Shown piece by piece: positions 37,222 to 47,588 of a stretch of 64,000 bases of DNA (position 1 is its first letter; each line of letters starts with the position of its first letter). The DNA comes from Fimbriimonas sp. (GTDB lineage Bacteria; Armatimonadota; Fimbriimonadia; Fimbriimonadales; Fimbriimonadaceae), in NCBI GenBank assembly GCA_031292555.1, contig JARLGV010000132.1, forward strand, positions 1 through 64,000. The letters run 5' to 3'. The position numbers were made by a program, and so were the translations under genes. The notes beneath the pieces were generated by a model, which saw only the letters and a program-made list of their open reading frames with translations, was not told the origin of the DNA and ran no database searches.

Positions 37222-38664
37222 ATGTCTTACTCCAACTATCATCCGGTCTATCTCGCGCTCTCCGGCCGCCTGATCGTCATTGTGGGCGGGGGTTCCGTCG
37301 CGGTCGAGAAGCTTGAGTCGCTCCTCCCCACTGGCGCATCGATCTCGGTGGTCGCGCCCGAAGTCTGCGACAAAATCCTTCATTGGTACGCCGACGGGCA
37401 GATCGCATGGCACAAGCGGCCGTTTCAAGATTCCGACATCGACGGCGCATTCATGGTGATCGCCGGGACCGACGATGCCGACCTGAATGCCCGGATCTAC
37501 GACCTCGGGGACGCCGCCGGCAAACTTACTAACTCGGTCGACGACCCGGACCATTGCAACTTCATCATGGCCGCCATTGCGCGAAGCGGCCCGATGCAAG
37601 TCGCGGTATCCTCCGCCGGATGCAGCCCCGCGCTCGCTCAGCGCGTCCGCAACCGAATCCAGAGCGAGATTCTCACCGACGATTTGGGCAACCTCGCCGA
37701 ATACCTAGGCGACCGCCGGGCTGCGGTGAAAGCCGCACTCCCGACCTATCGAGCCCGCAAAACGTTTTGGGAGAAGGCGATCGACTCCGATCTGCCCAAA
37801 ATCCTTGCCACCGAAGGGACGGCCTTCGCCGACGTGTACTTCGAAGGGTTGCTCCGGCGATCGGTGATCCAATGGTCGGAGCCGGCATCGGTCGAATCTT
37901 CCAAGGTCTATCTCATCGGCGCCGGCCCCGGTGATCCCGGCCTCCTCACCCTACGAGCCGTCGAAGTGCTCAAGCAGGCGGACGTCGTCGTGTACGACCG
38001 GCTCGTGAACCCGATCGTGCTCGGATACGCACGCCCCGACGCGATCTGCCTCTATGCAGGAAAGGAGCGAGGAACCCCGGGCCAGCCAAGGCAGGACGCG
38101 ATCCAGGCTCAACTGATCCGATACGCCCTCCAGGGCAAGACGGTGGTCCGTCTCAAGGGCGGCGATCCGTTCGTGTTCGGCCGGGGCGGGGAAGAGATGC
38201 TCGCGCTTGCCGAGGCGGGAGTTCCGTTCGAGGTCGTTCCCGGCATTTCATCGTCGGTGGCCGCACCAGCAGCGGCGCACATCCCGGTGACCCATCGCGG
38301 CGTCTCCACTGCATTCGCGGTCTTCGCCGGGCACGAAGCGGACGACCGGCCGGGCGACCGGATCCCCTGGCAGGCAGCCGCCGCGATTCCAACCGCAGTC
38401 TTTTTGATGGGAGTCGAGCGACTCCCCCTAATCGTGTCTCGGCTGATCGCCGAAGGGCGGTCGGCTGATACCCCCGTGGCGATTGTGTCAAACGCGACTA
38501 TGTCCAATCAGGCCGTCGTTACGGGAACCCTCGAGACGATCGTCGAGATCGCAAAGGGTGTCGAACCCCCCGCCGTGATCGTCGTTGGAGAGGTCGTGCG
38601 CGTGCGCGAACAATTGGTCCCGCTGCTCAAGCAAAGCGGGGCCTTGGAGACGGTAGCGGCATGA
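37222..38664 (+). CDS. cysG: Siroheme synthase (precorrin-2 dehydrogenase + uroporphyrinogen-III C-methyltransferase fusion)
   Basis: N-term LIVIVGGGSVAVEKLESLL; C-term VYLIGAGPGDPGLLTLRAVEVLKQADVVVYDRLV. Confidence 0.92.
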   Translation: MSYSNYHPVYLALSGRLIVIVGGGSVAVEKLESLLPTGASISVVAPEVCDKILHWYADGQIAWHKRPFQDSDIDGAFMVIAGTDDADLNARIYDLGDAAGKLTNSVDDPDHCNFIMAAIARSGPMQVAVSSAGCSPALAQRVRNRIQSEILTDDLGNLAEYLGDRRAAVKAALPTYRARKTFWEKAIDSDLPKILATEGTAFADVYFEGLLRRSVIQWSEPASVESSKVYLIGAGPGDPGLLTLRAVEVLKQADVVVYDRLVNPIVLGYARPDAICLYAGKERGTPGQPRQDAIQAQLIRYALQGKTVVRLKGGDPFVFGRGGEEMLALAEAGVPFEVVPGISSSVAAPAAAHIPVTHRGVSTAFAVFAGHEADDRPGDRIPWQAAAAIPTAVFLMGVERLPLIVSRLIAEGRSADTPVAIVSNATMSNQAVVTGTLETIVEIAKGVEPPAVIVVGEVVRVREQLVPLLKQSGALETVAA

Positions 38665-38689
38665 AAAACGAAGGGAGGGCTCGCCGTCT

Positions 38690-39772
38690 ATGAGCTTGTC
38701 GCTATCCTCGGGAACCCGCCGCAAGGTTCGAGCCAGCCGCGATCTGATCGTGGCCGGCATCACCACGTTTGGATTGGTGTTCCTGAGCGTAGCGTTTGGC
38801 GGAGCTCCCGACAGCGGGGCAGGTTCCGACCGACGAACTCCACTTCGTCTGGCGTTCTTCCCTAACGTCACCCATGCCCCTGCCCTTGTCGGAATGGCGC
38901 GCGGCGATTTTCAGGAGGCGGCCGTCCGGTACCGCGTTGAACCCAAGGTCGTGAACGCCGGGCCAGAGGCGATGGAAGCACTTTTGGCCGGCGAAGTGGA
39001 TTTCGCCTACGTCGGTCCCAGTCCGGCGGTCAACGCCTACCTGAAATCGGGCGGCAAGGCTCTCGTGATCCTCTCCGGGGCATGCAGCGGCGGTGCGTCC
39101 CTCATTGCTAGAGGCGATGAGTCGATCCGTTCGGTCTCCGACTTGGACGGCAAGAGAGTCGCGGTGCCGCAGCTTGGGGGGACCCAGGACGTTTCCCTCC
39201 GCCACTTTCTGGCCGCCAATGGCCTCGCACCTCAGGACCGCGGTGGAAGCGTGCAGGTTTTGCCCGTCAAGAATCCGGACATCCTCGCCCTGTTCATCCA
39301 GAAGCAGATCGATGCGGCATGGGTTCCCGAACCGTGGGCATCGCGCCTCCGAAGCGACGCGGATGCGAAAAACGTCGTTGACGAGCGAGACTTGTGGCCG
39401 AATCATCGCTTCACGACCACCGTGCTCGTGGCGCGAAAGGTGTTCGCCGAGGCGCACCCCGATGCCGTTCGCCAGATTCTGGCCGCCCACCGGCGATCGG
39501 TAGATTGGCTGCGCAATCATCCGGACGAAGCCGCTGCGACCATCAACCAGGAACTGAAACTCCTGAGCGGAAAGGCGATCTCCATGGCGGTGCTGAGGGA
39601 TGCTCTAGGCCACGTGCAATTCACGACCGACCTTGACCGCGCCAACATCGTCGCACTGAGCGAAGCGGCGGCCAAAGCGGGATACCTGAAGGAGCCGTTC
39701 GACTTGTCGGGCGCCTTCGACCCAACCGCCAGGGACGCCGCCCGCGTCGGCGGCAAAAGGGAGGTCCGCTAG
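38690..39772 (+). CDS. Sulfonate/nitrate-type ABC transporter substrate-binding protein
   Basis: LRLAFFPNVTHAPALVGMARGDF; AWVPEPWASRL. Confidence 0.88.
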   Translation: MSLSLSSGTRRKVRASRDLIVAGITTFGLVFLSVAFGGAPDSGAGSDRRTPLRLAFFPNVTHAPALVGMARGDFQEAAVRYRVEPKVVNAGPEAMEALLAGEVDFAYVGPSPAVNAYLKSGGKALVILSGACSGGASLIARGDESIRSVSDLDGKRVAVPQLGGTQDVSLRHFLAANGLAPQDRGGSVQVLPVKNPDILALFIQKQIDAAWVPEPWASRLRSDADAKNVVDERDLWPNHRFTTTVLVARKVFAEAHPDAVRQILAAHRRSVDWLRNHPDEAAATINQELKLLSGKAISMAVLRDALGHVQFTTDLDRANIVALSEAAAKAGYLKEPFDLSGAFDPTARDAARVGGKREVR

Positions 39773-40615
39773 TTGCCCAAGCTCGAGATTCGCAATGTGG
39801 AACGACGATTCCTGGGACAGGACCAACAGGTCAATGCCCTGGACAAGGTGTCGTTCGACGTCGAAGCGGGCGAATTCCTCGTGCTAGTCGGGCCCTCCGG
39901 ATGCGGCAAGTCGACCCTGCTCAATATCATCGCGGGACTCGAGAAAGCGGATTTTGGCGAGGTCCTGATCGACGGCAAGCCGGTGACAAAGCCCGGTCCA
40001 GATCGCGCTCTTGTCTTTCAGGATGGGGCTCTGTTTCCATGGCTGAATGTGCGAAAGAACGTGGAGTTCGGACTTCGGCAGAAGGGCGTTCCAAAGGGGC
40101 AGGCCTCGGAGCGGGCCATGTACTTCCTGGATCAGGTCGGTTTGGCCAAGTTCGCCGAAAACGACCTGTACACCCTGTCGGGAGGTATGAAGCAGAGGGT
40201 TGCGATCGCGCGCGTCCTGGCGCTTGAGCCGGAAGTGCTCCTGATGGACGAGCCGTTCTCGGCGCTGGATGCTATTACTCGCGAGGACCTCTACGCGGAA
40301 GTTCAGCACCTATGGCAGGGAAGGGGAGCCACCATCGTCTTCGTCACCCATAACGTTCGCGAAGCGGTGACGCTCGGGGACCGAGTGCTTCTGATGGCGA
40401 GCGATCCAGGGCGCGTCCAGTGGGAGCTTCCGCTCAATATTTTGCGGCCCCGGCACATCGACGACGTGGATGTGGCCCGGGTTGCCCGGCAGCTGGCGCA
40501 GGCGATGCGGCGGGGACGAGAAACCTATACGAAGGAGGGATGGAGCCATGACGAGTTTGAGGAGATTGATATTCTTCGCGATCTTGATAGCGCTCTGGGC
40601 GATCGTAGCGGATAG
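39773..40615 (+). CDS. ABC transporter ATPase (nitrate/sulfonate type)
   Basis: Walker A GPSGCGKSTLL; LSGGMKQRVAIARVLALEPEVLLMDEPFSALD; TTG start. Confidence 0.93.
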   Translation: MPKLEIRNVERRFLGQDQQVNALDKVSFDVEAGEFLVLVGPSGCGKSTLLNIIAGLEKADFGEVLIDGKPVTKPGPDRALVFQDGALFPWLNVRKNVEFGLRQKGVPKGQASERAMYFLDQVGLAKFAENDLYTLSGGMKQRVAIARVLALEPEVLLMDEPFSALDAITREDLYAEVQHLWQGRGATIVFVTHNVREAVTLGDRVLLMASDPGRVQWELPLNILRPRHIDDVDVARVARQLAQAMRRGRETYTKEGWSHDEFEEIDILRDLDSALGDRSG

Positions 40616-41303
40616 GCGGGTCTGGGACCCGATGCTCTTTCCGTCTCCATGGAAGGTGGCGCAGACATTTGGCGCCGATCTCGCCGACGGGAGCCTACTG
40701 AACGCGACCGGAATTAGCCTTCGTCGCGTGTTGTTGGGCTACGGGATATCTCTAGCCATTGGCGTCCCGCTTGGCATCGTCCTTGCGCGAAGCAAAATGG
40801 TGGAGGACACCGTCGGCTCGCTGGTATCCGCCTTCCAGTCGCTCCCCAGCATCTGCTGGCTTCCGCTCGCCCTCCTCTGGTTCGGCCTGAACGACCGCGC
40901 GATTCTCTTTGTCGTGGTAGCTGGTTCGCTCGTCTCGATCGCGATTGCGGTACAAGACGGAGTGAAGAACCTGCCCTCCACTTACGTCAAGGCTGCCCTG
41001 ACCATGGGCACGCCTCCTTGGCGCATCTATACCCAGGTTCTCCTGCCCGCATCTCTACCGTCGATCTTGACCGGCGCCAAGCTCGGGTGGGGCTATGCTT
41101 GGCGCGCCCTGATGTCTGGCGAATTGCTGTTCGTCAGCCTTGGCCTCGGCCAGCTGCTGATGCAGGGTCGTGAACTCGCCGACATGAGCCAGGTTCTGGC
41201 GGTGATGATCGTCATCATGATCCTCGGCTTGATTACCGACCGCCTCGTTTTTGGCTCCCTGGAGCGCCATGTCCGGCGTCGCTGGGGACTCGCGGGCGCC
41301 TAA
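40548..41303 (+). CDS. ABC transporter permease (nitrate/sulfonate type)
   Basis: BPD permease; AALTMGTPPWRIYTQVLLPASLPSILTGAKLGWGYAW. Confidence 0.92.
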   Translation: MTSLRRLIFFAILIALWAIVADRRVWDPMLFPSPWKVAQTFGADLADGSLLNATGISLRRVLLGYGISLAIGVPLGIVLARSKMVEDTVGSLVSAFQSLPSICWLPLALLWFGLNDRAILFVVVAGSLVSIAIAVQDGVKNLPSTYVKAALTMGTPPWRIYTQVLLPASLPSILTGAKLGWGYAWRALMSGELLFVSLGLGQLLMQGRELADMSQVLAVMIVIMILGLITDRLVFGSLERHVRRRWGLAGA

Positions 41304-41430
41304 TTCTCTTATGTGAAACAAGGAGTTCACCATCGATCGAACGCTAAAGTCTAGTTAATCAATCATTTACATATTCTTCTAGTTCCCAGCCTGGTAGGTT
41401 CTTCGGGAAGGCCATTCAAAGAGACGAACA

Positions 41431-42321
41431 ATGAACAACAAATTACAAAACACCGGTTACTCGTCGCGCGGATTCACGCTCATCGAACTACTCGTCGTCA
41501 TCGCGATAATCGCGATCCTTGCCGCGATCCTCTTCCCAGTTTTCGCCCAGGCCAAGGATGCCGCGAAGAAGACGGTCGCTCTATCAAACGTCAAGCAAAT
41601 CGCGATCGGTTACGGGCTTTACGTGTCCGATAACGATGACACGTTCCCCAACAGCGTGACTGAGCGCACTTCGCCGAACTACACGACCGCGACCGATGCG
41701 ACCCAGGTTGAGCCTTACCCGATTCGCTTCAAGCTCTTCCCATACATCAAGAGCGGCAGCGCGGTCCCGACGGCCGCCTCGAACGACGGCGGCGTTTGGA
41801 AAGACCCGGATTCGCCCGACTGGCCCGTTGCCACGACCAAGCAGTGGTGGACGGTCGACTACGGCAGCAACAGCAACGAGGCGAATCTGCCCGGCGCCAA
41901 CCGCCAGGCATGGTATCAGGCTAACCCCGACTTCGGCTTCAACGAAACCGTCACGACGACCGCCGTCGCCTCCCCGTCAAACTTCATCCTTGCCGCCGAC
42001 GCGGCGCGTGCCGACGGAACCCCCTCGCGCGGCGGCCTCTATCCTCAGCCCTGGGCCTTCGACGACACTGCCGGCAACGTGAATTCGAGCGGGGCGATCG
42101 TCAACGCCGCGTCGCTTCAGTCGAGACTATGGCCTCGTCATGGAGATAGGAAGGTCCAGTACAACGCCGGTCCTGGTCCCAGCGGGGCTGCCGGTCCGTA
42201 CCTGGACGTCGAGGGAGGCGTAAACATCGCCTACTCCGATTTCCACGCCAAATGGCGAAACATCAACCAAACCTGGCGCTCCTACACCGACAACGACTGG
42301 CGCCGGAACCCATCCAGATAG
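41431..42321 (+). CDS. Prepilin-type N-terminal cleavage/methylation domain protein
   Basis: RGFTLIELLVVIAIIAILAAILFPVFAQAKDAAKKT. Confidence 0.93.
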   Translation: MNNKLQNTGYSSRGFTLIELLVVIAIIAILAAILFPVFAQAKDAAKKTVALSNVKQIAIGYGLYVSDNDDTFPNSVTERTSPNYTTATDATQVEPYPIRFKLFPYIKSGSAVPTAASNDGGVWKDPDSPDWPVATTKQWWTVDYGSNSNEANLPGANRQAWYQANPDFGFNETVTTTAVASPSNFILAADAARADGTPSRGGLYPQPWAFDDTAGNVNSSGAIVNAASLQSRLWPRHGDRKVQYNAGPGPSGAAGPYLDVEGGVNIAYSDFHAKWRNINQTWRSYTDNDWRRNPSR

Positions 42322-42365
42322 CGTGACATGCCGCATTGGGCAGATGGGTTCCGCCCACTGCCCCC

Positions 42366-42383
42366 ACCGGCATTTGTGCCGGC
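42366..42383. terminator. Hairpin in convergent intergenic region
   Basis: CCGGCA-TTTG-TGCCGG between + strand prepilin gene and - strand SGNH hydrolase. Confidence 0.35.
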
Positions 42384-43123
42384 TACCGGCCGCCGAGAGT
42401 AACGTCCCTCGACTCGTCCCCCATTAGCTTGCAGAGAAGAGGCTCCATCGCTTTGGCCCAGAGGAGGGCGCCTGTGACACTTGGGTGGAGATAGTCCGGC
42501 ATCAAAAGCTTGTTCACCGATCCGTCCGGCTTCAAGAACACGTGGCCGATATCGAGGAAGTACACGTACTTGTCGTCCCCGAGCGACTTGAACATCTCCG
42601 AGGCCCGACGCAGTACCTGTCCGCGCGAGTTCGCGTCCGGGTGCTCGCCGAACGGAAAGCACGCGAGCAGCAGAATCTTCGTTTTGGGCAGGTCCTTTCT
42701 CAATAACTGCACAATCGCGGTGACGCCGCCAGCGATCTGCTCGGACGTATGGTGGGTCGGATAATTCGTCTCGTCGGCGTTGTTGGTGCCGATCATTAGA
42801 ACGGCGACCTTTGGTGACTGGTTGGTCAGTTCGCCGTTCTGAAGGTTCCAGAGAATATTCTCCGTCCTCGCACCGCTGTAGCCCAGGTTCATCGCATTGC
42901 GCGGCTTGTAGAACTGTCGCCAGATTGGCTGATAGATGTCCCGCTCGAAGTTGTGGGTGATGGAGTCGCCGATCATGAGCAGGTCGTACTTGTGCTTCGT
43001 CACAAGCGAGACCCGCTCCTCGTGAAGCTTCTCAAAGCCTCGCTGTTGGACCGGAACAGTGGCGGGATTCTCCACCAGGCGCAAATGGAGAAGCAGGGCC
43101 AAGCTGAGTGCGCAGATCATCAC
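42383..43123 (-). CDS. SGNH/GDSL-family hydrolase
   Basis: DLLMIGDSITHNFE; VLMIGTNNADETN; DYLHPSVTG. Confidence 0.88.
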   Translation of the reverse strand: MMICALSLALLLHLRLVENPATVPVQQRGFEKLHEERVSLVTKHKYDLLMIGDSITHNFERDIYQPIWRQFYKPRNAMNLGYSGARTENILWNLQNGELTNQSPKVAVLMIGTNNADETNYPTHHTSEQIAGGVTAIVQLLRKDLPKTKILLLACFPFGEHPDANSRGQVLRRASEMFKSLGDDKYVYFLDIGHVFLKPDGSVNKLLMPDYLHPSVTGALLWAKAMEPLLCKLMGDESRDVTLGGR

Positions 43124-43151
43124 CCTAGAAAGATACCGCCCATACCGGCGA

Positions 43152-43802
43152 TCACTCGAACGTCAAAACGAGTTGCGGTCGCAGCCACTCTTTGGATTCG
43201 TTCTGGCCGTACAGTTTGTAGATGCACGAGCGACCGTCGGCGCTCGGGTCGAGCTTGGAGGTAATCGAAAGGCTGATTGTGTGACTCGAGCCTCCTTGAG
43301 CCTTATCCAACGCTTCCGCGAACTTGTTTGGACCCTTGAGAAGGTCCACCGTGATCGGCACCGGCGTCTCGGAAGCGATCTTGTCTGGGAACCCTGTTCC
43401 GAAGATCGACTTGTCGTCGCCGTTCGGTCGTACCTTGGACGACATATCGAAAGTCCACTTCTTCGCCTCGAATTCGCCGACGACCGGCCTGACTTCGATT
43501 GGGCACCGCTTGGAAGTTTCCACCGTAAATCCTGGATCGGCAATATTCGTGAGCGTCAGCTTTGCCGAGGTTATCTTCGCGCCCTTCGGAAGGTCGGCCA
43601 GGTCCCACTTTAGGTAGCTGAACGAAAACTGGCCCGCGTCTTCGCCTTCTGGCGGGCACGATTTGCCTTCGACGCCCCAGGCTCGCAGATAAGTGCCGTC
43701 GGCAGGCGTGCTGGCGTTGGCGTAGACCCAAACCGTCTCGGTGGGTACGAGCGTGATCGTCTTCGGTGCGGCGAGTGCAAATGCGAGGAGCAAGGGCAGC
43801 AT
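43152..43802 (-). CDS. Secreted DNRLRE/CBM-like beta-sandwich protein
   Basis: Signal peptide; SFSYLKWDLADLPKGAKITSAKLTL. Confidence 0.7.
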   Translation of the reverse strand: MLPLLLAFALAAPKTITLVPTETVWVYANASTPADGTYLRAWGVEGKSCPPEGEDAGQFSFSYLKWDLADLPKGAKITSAKLTLTNIADPGFTVETSKRCPIEVRPVVGEFEAKKWTFDMSSKVRPNGDDKSIFGTGFPDKIASETPVPITVDLLKGPNKFAEALDKAQGGSSHTISLSITSKLDPSADGRSCIYKLYGQNESKEWLRPQLVLTFE

Positions 43803-43846
43803 GGGGGAAGGATACCGGTTTCTCCGTCTGCCACAATACTGGAGCG

Positions 43847-46180
43847 ATGCACGCGATTCAGGTGCTTGAATTCGATACGGTCAAGGAGCGTCTCGTCAAT
43901 TGCTGCGAGACGTCGCTTGGTGGCGAATTGGCATCCGCTCTTGCCCCGCTGTTCGATCCGCCCAAGGTCTGGGATCTGCTCAAGCTCACGGCAGAAGCGC
44001 ACGACGCAGTCGCAAAGCATCAAGTACCGTCCCTCGGCGCCATTCGCGACCTTCGAAAGCCCCTTATGATCGCATCGAAAGGTGGCGTCATTGGCGGCGT
44101 AGAGCTGTTTCAGGTTGCCGATTCCTTGATGACGATGCGCAACCTGCGAACCTTTCTGCGCGCCCAATCATCCACCATGCCGCGGCTGAGTGCCTACGCC
44201 GAGGGCCTCCCCGACGCCAAGCGTCTCGAAGAACAGCTGTTTGACAGCCTTGAACCGGACGGATCGGTCAAAGACGCCGCGAGTGTCACCCTATCCAACC
44301 TGCGGCAGAAGAAGAAGAACACTACCTCACGCATACAGGAGCGCATCCAAAGTTACACCACCGGCAAGACGCGCGAGCTTCTGAGCGACCCGATCTACAC
44401 CGTCCGCGACGGCCGATATGTGATCCCTCTCAAGGCTGAGAACCGCGGGAAGATCCGGGGCATCGTCCACGACACAAGCGGTAGCGGCCAGACGATCTTC
44501 GTCGAACCGGAGGACGTCCTGCAACTTGGAAACGCATTGCGGGAGATCGAAGCAGGCGAACGGACCGAAGTGGCGCGCATCCTGACCCAGCTGAGTGCGA
44601 AGGTCGGGACGATCGCAGTGGAGGCGATTGGCGGCATCGAAGCCGCTTCGCATATCGATTTGGCCCTCGCCAAGGCTCGGCTTGCCTACGATATGAAGGG
44701 CACGATGCCAATACCACAAGGTAATGCCTGGATACAGATCCAGGGCGGCAAGCACCCGTTGTTAAATCCAGAGACAACGGTTCCCCTCGAGCTTTCGGTG
44801 GGGAAGGGCTCTAGCGTCTTGATCACGGGTCCCAACACCGGCGGAAAGACGGTTGCCATCAAAACGGTCGGCCTGTTTGTCTTGATGGCCCAGTCCGGCC
44901 TTATGCCGCCGGCGCTCGATATCCGCCTCGGCCCATTCACCCAAGTTTGGGCGGACATCGGAGACGAACAGAGCCTTCAGCAGTCTCTTTCGACGTTCAG
45001 TGGCCACATCAAGAACATCTCCGATGCGTTGCGTGGCATGAAGCCGGGCGCGCTCGTGCTGCTTGACGAAGCCGGAGCAGGAACCGACCCGGCCGAAGGC
45101 GCCGCATTGGCGCAGGCGATTCTTCTAGAGATGTCCAAACGCGGAGCCGCCATCCTTGCCAGCACCCACTACGGCGAGTTGAAGGCTTTCGCTTACAACT
45201 ACGAAGGTTTCCAGAACGCGGCAATGGAGTTTGATCCCAAGACGTTGCGGCCAACTTACCGTTTGGTCATGGGCGCCCCGGGCTCGTCGCAAGCACTTCG
45301 GATCGCCGAGCGATACGGCATCCCCAAACCGATTGTCGAGCAGGCAAGAGAAGGACTCGGAGTTCAGGCACGTGACGTCGCCGCTATGATGGAACAGCTC
45401 GAGCTCTCTCAGCGTCAAGCCCGAATCGCCCAAAGCGAAGCGGACCGTCGCGCCGACGAACTCAAAAAGTCGGAGGCGAGGGCCGCCCGCAAGCTCGCCG
45501 AGGCTGAGGAGATCCGAAAGAACGCTCACGCCAAGGCGAACGAAGTAATCGAAGCCGCGCTGCGCGAAATCCGCCTCGAAGCAGCCCGACTCTTCGAAGA
45601 GTTGAAGCACACAGCCGGAGATCAGCGCGGGCGCGAGGAGGTCCGGCGTCAACTAAGTGACCTGCAGGAAGTCGGTCGAGACTTCGCCGACGAGTTTCTG
45701 CCAAAGAGATCCTCCTCCGATTCTCCGAGCGCCGGCTCCCTCCATAAGGGCTCGACCGTGAGGATTGAGGGCTACAGCCAACCCGGCACGATCGTAGATG
45801 CTCCCAAAGGAAAGACGGTGCTGGTCCAGGTCGGGGCGGTCAAGATTACGGTGCCGATCTCGAGCCTCAGCGTTGTTGAGTCGAGACCCGTGACCGCAAA
45901 GCCGCGCGCGAGTCTCCAATTGAGCAAGGCGATGAGCGCGACCACCGAGCTTCACCTTCGCCATATGCGGGCCGAGGAGGCTCTGAGGGATCTGGAGAAG
46001 TTCCTGGACGACGCCCTGCTTGCCGGATTGCCGAGCATCCGGATCATCCACGGCAAGGGGGAGGGGATTCTTCGCAAGGTCACTCAGGAGTATCTCCGCA
46101 AGCATCCCGGCGTCGCCACGTTCCGCGACGGTGAACCGGCAGAGGGCGGTCATGGCGCGACCGTCGTCACTTTCAAGTGA
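43847..46180 (+). CDS. mutS2: Endonuclease MutS2
   Basis: ITGPNTGGKTVAIKTVGL; LLDEAGAGTDPAEGAALA; Smr domain LHLRHMRAEEAL...IIHGKGEGILRK. Confidence 0.94.
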   Translation: MHAIQVLEFDTVKERLVNCCETSLGGELASALAPLFDPPKVWDLLKLTAEAHDAVAKHQVPSLGAIRDLRKPLMIASKGGVIGGVELFQVADSLMTMRNLRTFLRAQSSTMPRLSAYAEGLPDAKRLEEQLFDSLEPDGSVKDAASVTLSNLRQKKKNTTSRIQERIQSYTTGKTRELLSDPIYTVRDGRYVIPLKAENRGKIRGIVHDTSGSGQTIFVEPEDVLQLGNALREIEAGERTEVARILTQLSAKVGTIAVEAIGGIEAASHIDLALAKARLAYDMKGTMPIPQGNAWIQIQGGKHPLLNPETTVPLELSVGKGSSVLITGPNTGGKTVAIKTVGLFVLMAQSGLMPPALDIRLGPFTQVWADIGDEQSLQQSLSTFSGHIKNISDALRGMKPGALVLLDEAGAGTDPAEGAALAQAILLEMSKRGAAILASTHYGELKAFAYNYEGFQNAAMEFDPKTLRPTYRLVMGAPGSSQALRIAERYGIPKPIVEQAREGLGVQARDVAAMMEQLELSQRQARIAQSEADRRADELKKSEARAARKLAEAEEIRKNAHAKANEVIEAALREIRLEAARLFEELKHTAGDQRGREEVRRQLSDLQEVGRDFADEFLPKRSSSDSPSAGSLHKGSTVRIEGYSQPGTIVDAPKGKTVLVQVGAVKITVPISSLSVVESRPVTAKPRASLQLSKAMSATTELHLRHMRAEEALRDLEKFLDDALLAGLPSIRIIHGKGEGILRKVTQEYLRKHPGVATFRDGEPAEGGHGATVVTFK

Positions 46181-46217
46181 CAGGTTGATCGAATGGACAC
46201 AGTAAGCTAACTGGACC

Positions 46218-46622
46218 ATGGTGACGTATTCCGAACTGTTGGACGAAGCGTGGAAGGCGCGGGCGCGAGCCTATGCCCCGTACAGCGGGTATTTCGTCGG
46301 TGCGGCAATACTCGATACTGAGGGGCGCGTTTGGACCGGCTGCAATATCGAATACGTCGCCTATGGGCTGTGTCTTTGTGCCGAGCGTACGGCTTTGTCG
46401 AAGATGGTCAGTGAGGGAGTCAGGTCATTATTCCGCGTCGCGGTCGTCACCCGCGACGGCGGTTTCCCTTGCGGCATGTGCCTTCAGGCACTTTTGGAAT
46501 TCGCCGGCGACCCCAAATCCGTAGAAGTGATCGTCGCCTCTGAGCTAGATGGCGCCAAGACGTTTCGATTGTCCGATTTACTCCCATTTGGGTTCCAAAC
46601 CGGCGACTTAAAGCGAACCTAA
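46218..46622 (+). CDS. cdd: Cytidine deaminase
   Basis: YAPYSGYFVGAAI, CAERTAL, PCGMCLQ. Confidence 0.92.
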   Translation: MVTYSELLDEAWKARARAYAPYSGYFVGAAILDTEGRVWTGCNIEYVAYGLCLCAERTALSKMVSEGVRSLFRVAVVTRDGGFPCGMCLQALLEFAGDPKSVEVIVASELDGAKTFRLSDLLPFGFQTGDLKRT

Positions 46623-46639
46623 ACGCCAGTCTAGGTAGT

Positions 46640-46680
46640 CTTGTTTGTAGACAAGCCGAGCGAGTTCCGCTCGGTGACAA
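46640..46680 (+). promoter_or_regulatory. Tandem hairpins immediately upstream of a lipoprotein gene
   Basis: CTTGT-TTGTAG-ACAAG and CCGAGCG-AGTTC-CGCTCGG. Confidence 0.35.
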
Positions 46681-46681
46681 G

Positions 46682-47461
46682 GTGGCACGTTTGAGATTAG
46701 TCGTTCCTGGTTTGGCGGTTCTGATGTCGTTGGTTCTGCTCGCAGGCTGTGGCGGCGGTGGCGGTGGCGGGAGTTCCGGAGGTGGAGGAACCACCAAATA
46801 CACGGGTTACCAGGTGTCGGTCGTGTATTCCGGTAATCCGACGCAAATGGTCGACCCCGGCACTCTGATCGCAGGCGACCAACTCCAGATGACGATAACC
46901 GCTCGTGATTCCACCGGTAGTCTGGTCACTTTGACATCGTCTGGGTGGAAGACGAACGCTCCCGCTGGGGTCGCTTCGTTGACTTCCGACGGATTGCTCA
47001 TCGCAGTTGGATCATCAAACGGGACGACCTACACAGTCCGGGGCGTGTCCGGAGGAAAGACGTACGAAGCTTCGATCGCAGTGGTCGCCAAGCAGGCAAT
47101 CGTTACTGGTTTGGTTCGAAACACGTCCAACACCGCCATCGAATACGCGACGGTTCAGTTCTATAACGCTTCGAAAGTGCTTGTCGGTGAAACGACCACG
47201 ACTAGGATGGGTACCTTCCGGGCCTCCGTGCCCGCGACAACAACGCGGTTCACGATTGACATGTCGCAGGCCGACCCGACCTCCGCGTATTACTACCTGA
47301 CTTTTGGCTATGGTACGGAGGAATATATCGACGGGACAACCTGCCTGGCTCCGCTGCCATCGCCACTATCTCTTACTACCGCCAATCCGCTGCCAAGTGA
47401 CATCGTTCCGGACCTGAAAACACTAGGCCCGCCCCCACCGCCGACCGGCTGTATCGGGTGA
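46682..47461 (+). CDS. Lipoprotein of unknown function
   Basis: Lipobox LLAGC; Gly/Ser-rich linker; paralogous C-terminus with 47589-48515. Confidence 0.75.
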   Translation: MARLRLVVPGLAVLMSLVLLAGCGGGGGGGSSGGGGTTKYTGYQVSVVYSGNPTQMVDPGTLIAGDQLQMTITARDSTGSLVTLTSSGWKTNAPAGVASLTSDGLLIAVGSSNGTTYTVRGVSGGKTYEASIAVVAKQAIVTGLVRNTSNTAIEYATVQFYNASKVLVGETTTTRMGTFRASVPATTTRFTIDMSQADPTSAYYYLTFGYGTEEYIDGTTCLAPLPSPLSLTTANPLPSDIVPDLKTLGPPPPPTGCIG

Positions 47462-47588
47462 AAATAGCTTGTTTGCGGCTTACTTATAACAACAATCGTC
47501 TCAAATAGATGTATCAAAGGATCGAATCCATGAATCTTGATTCCAACTATCTTCACAAGGGATGCCTAACTCGGCATAATAGATCGCG

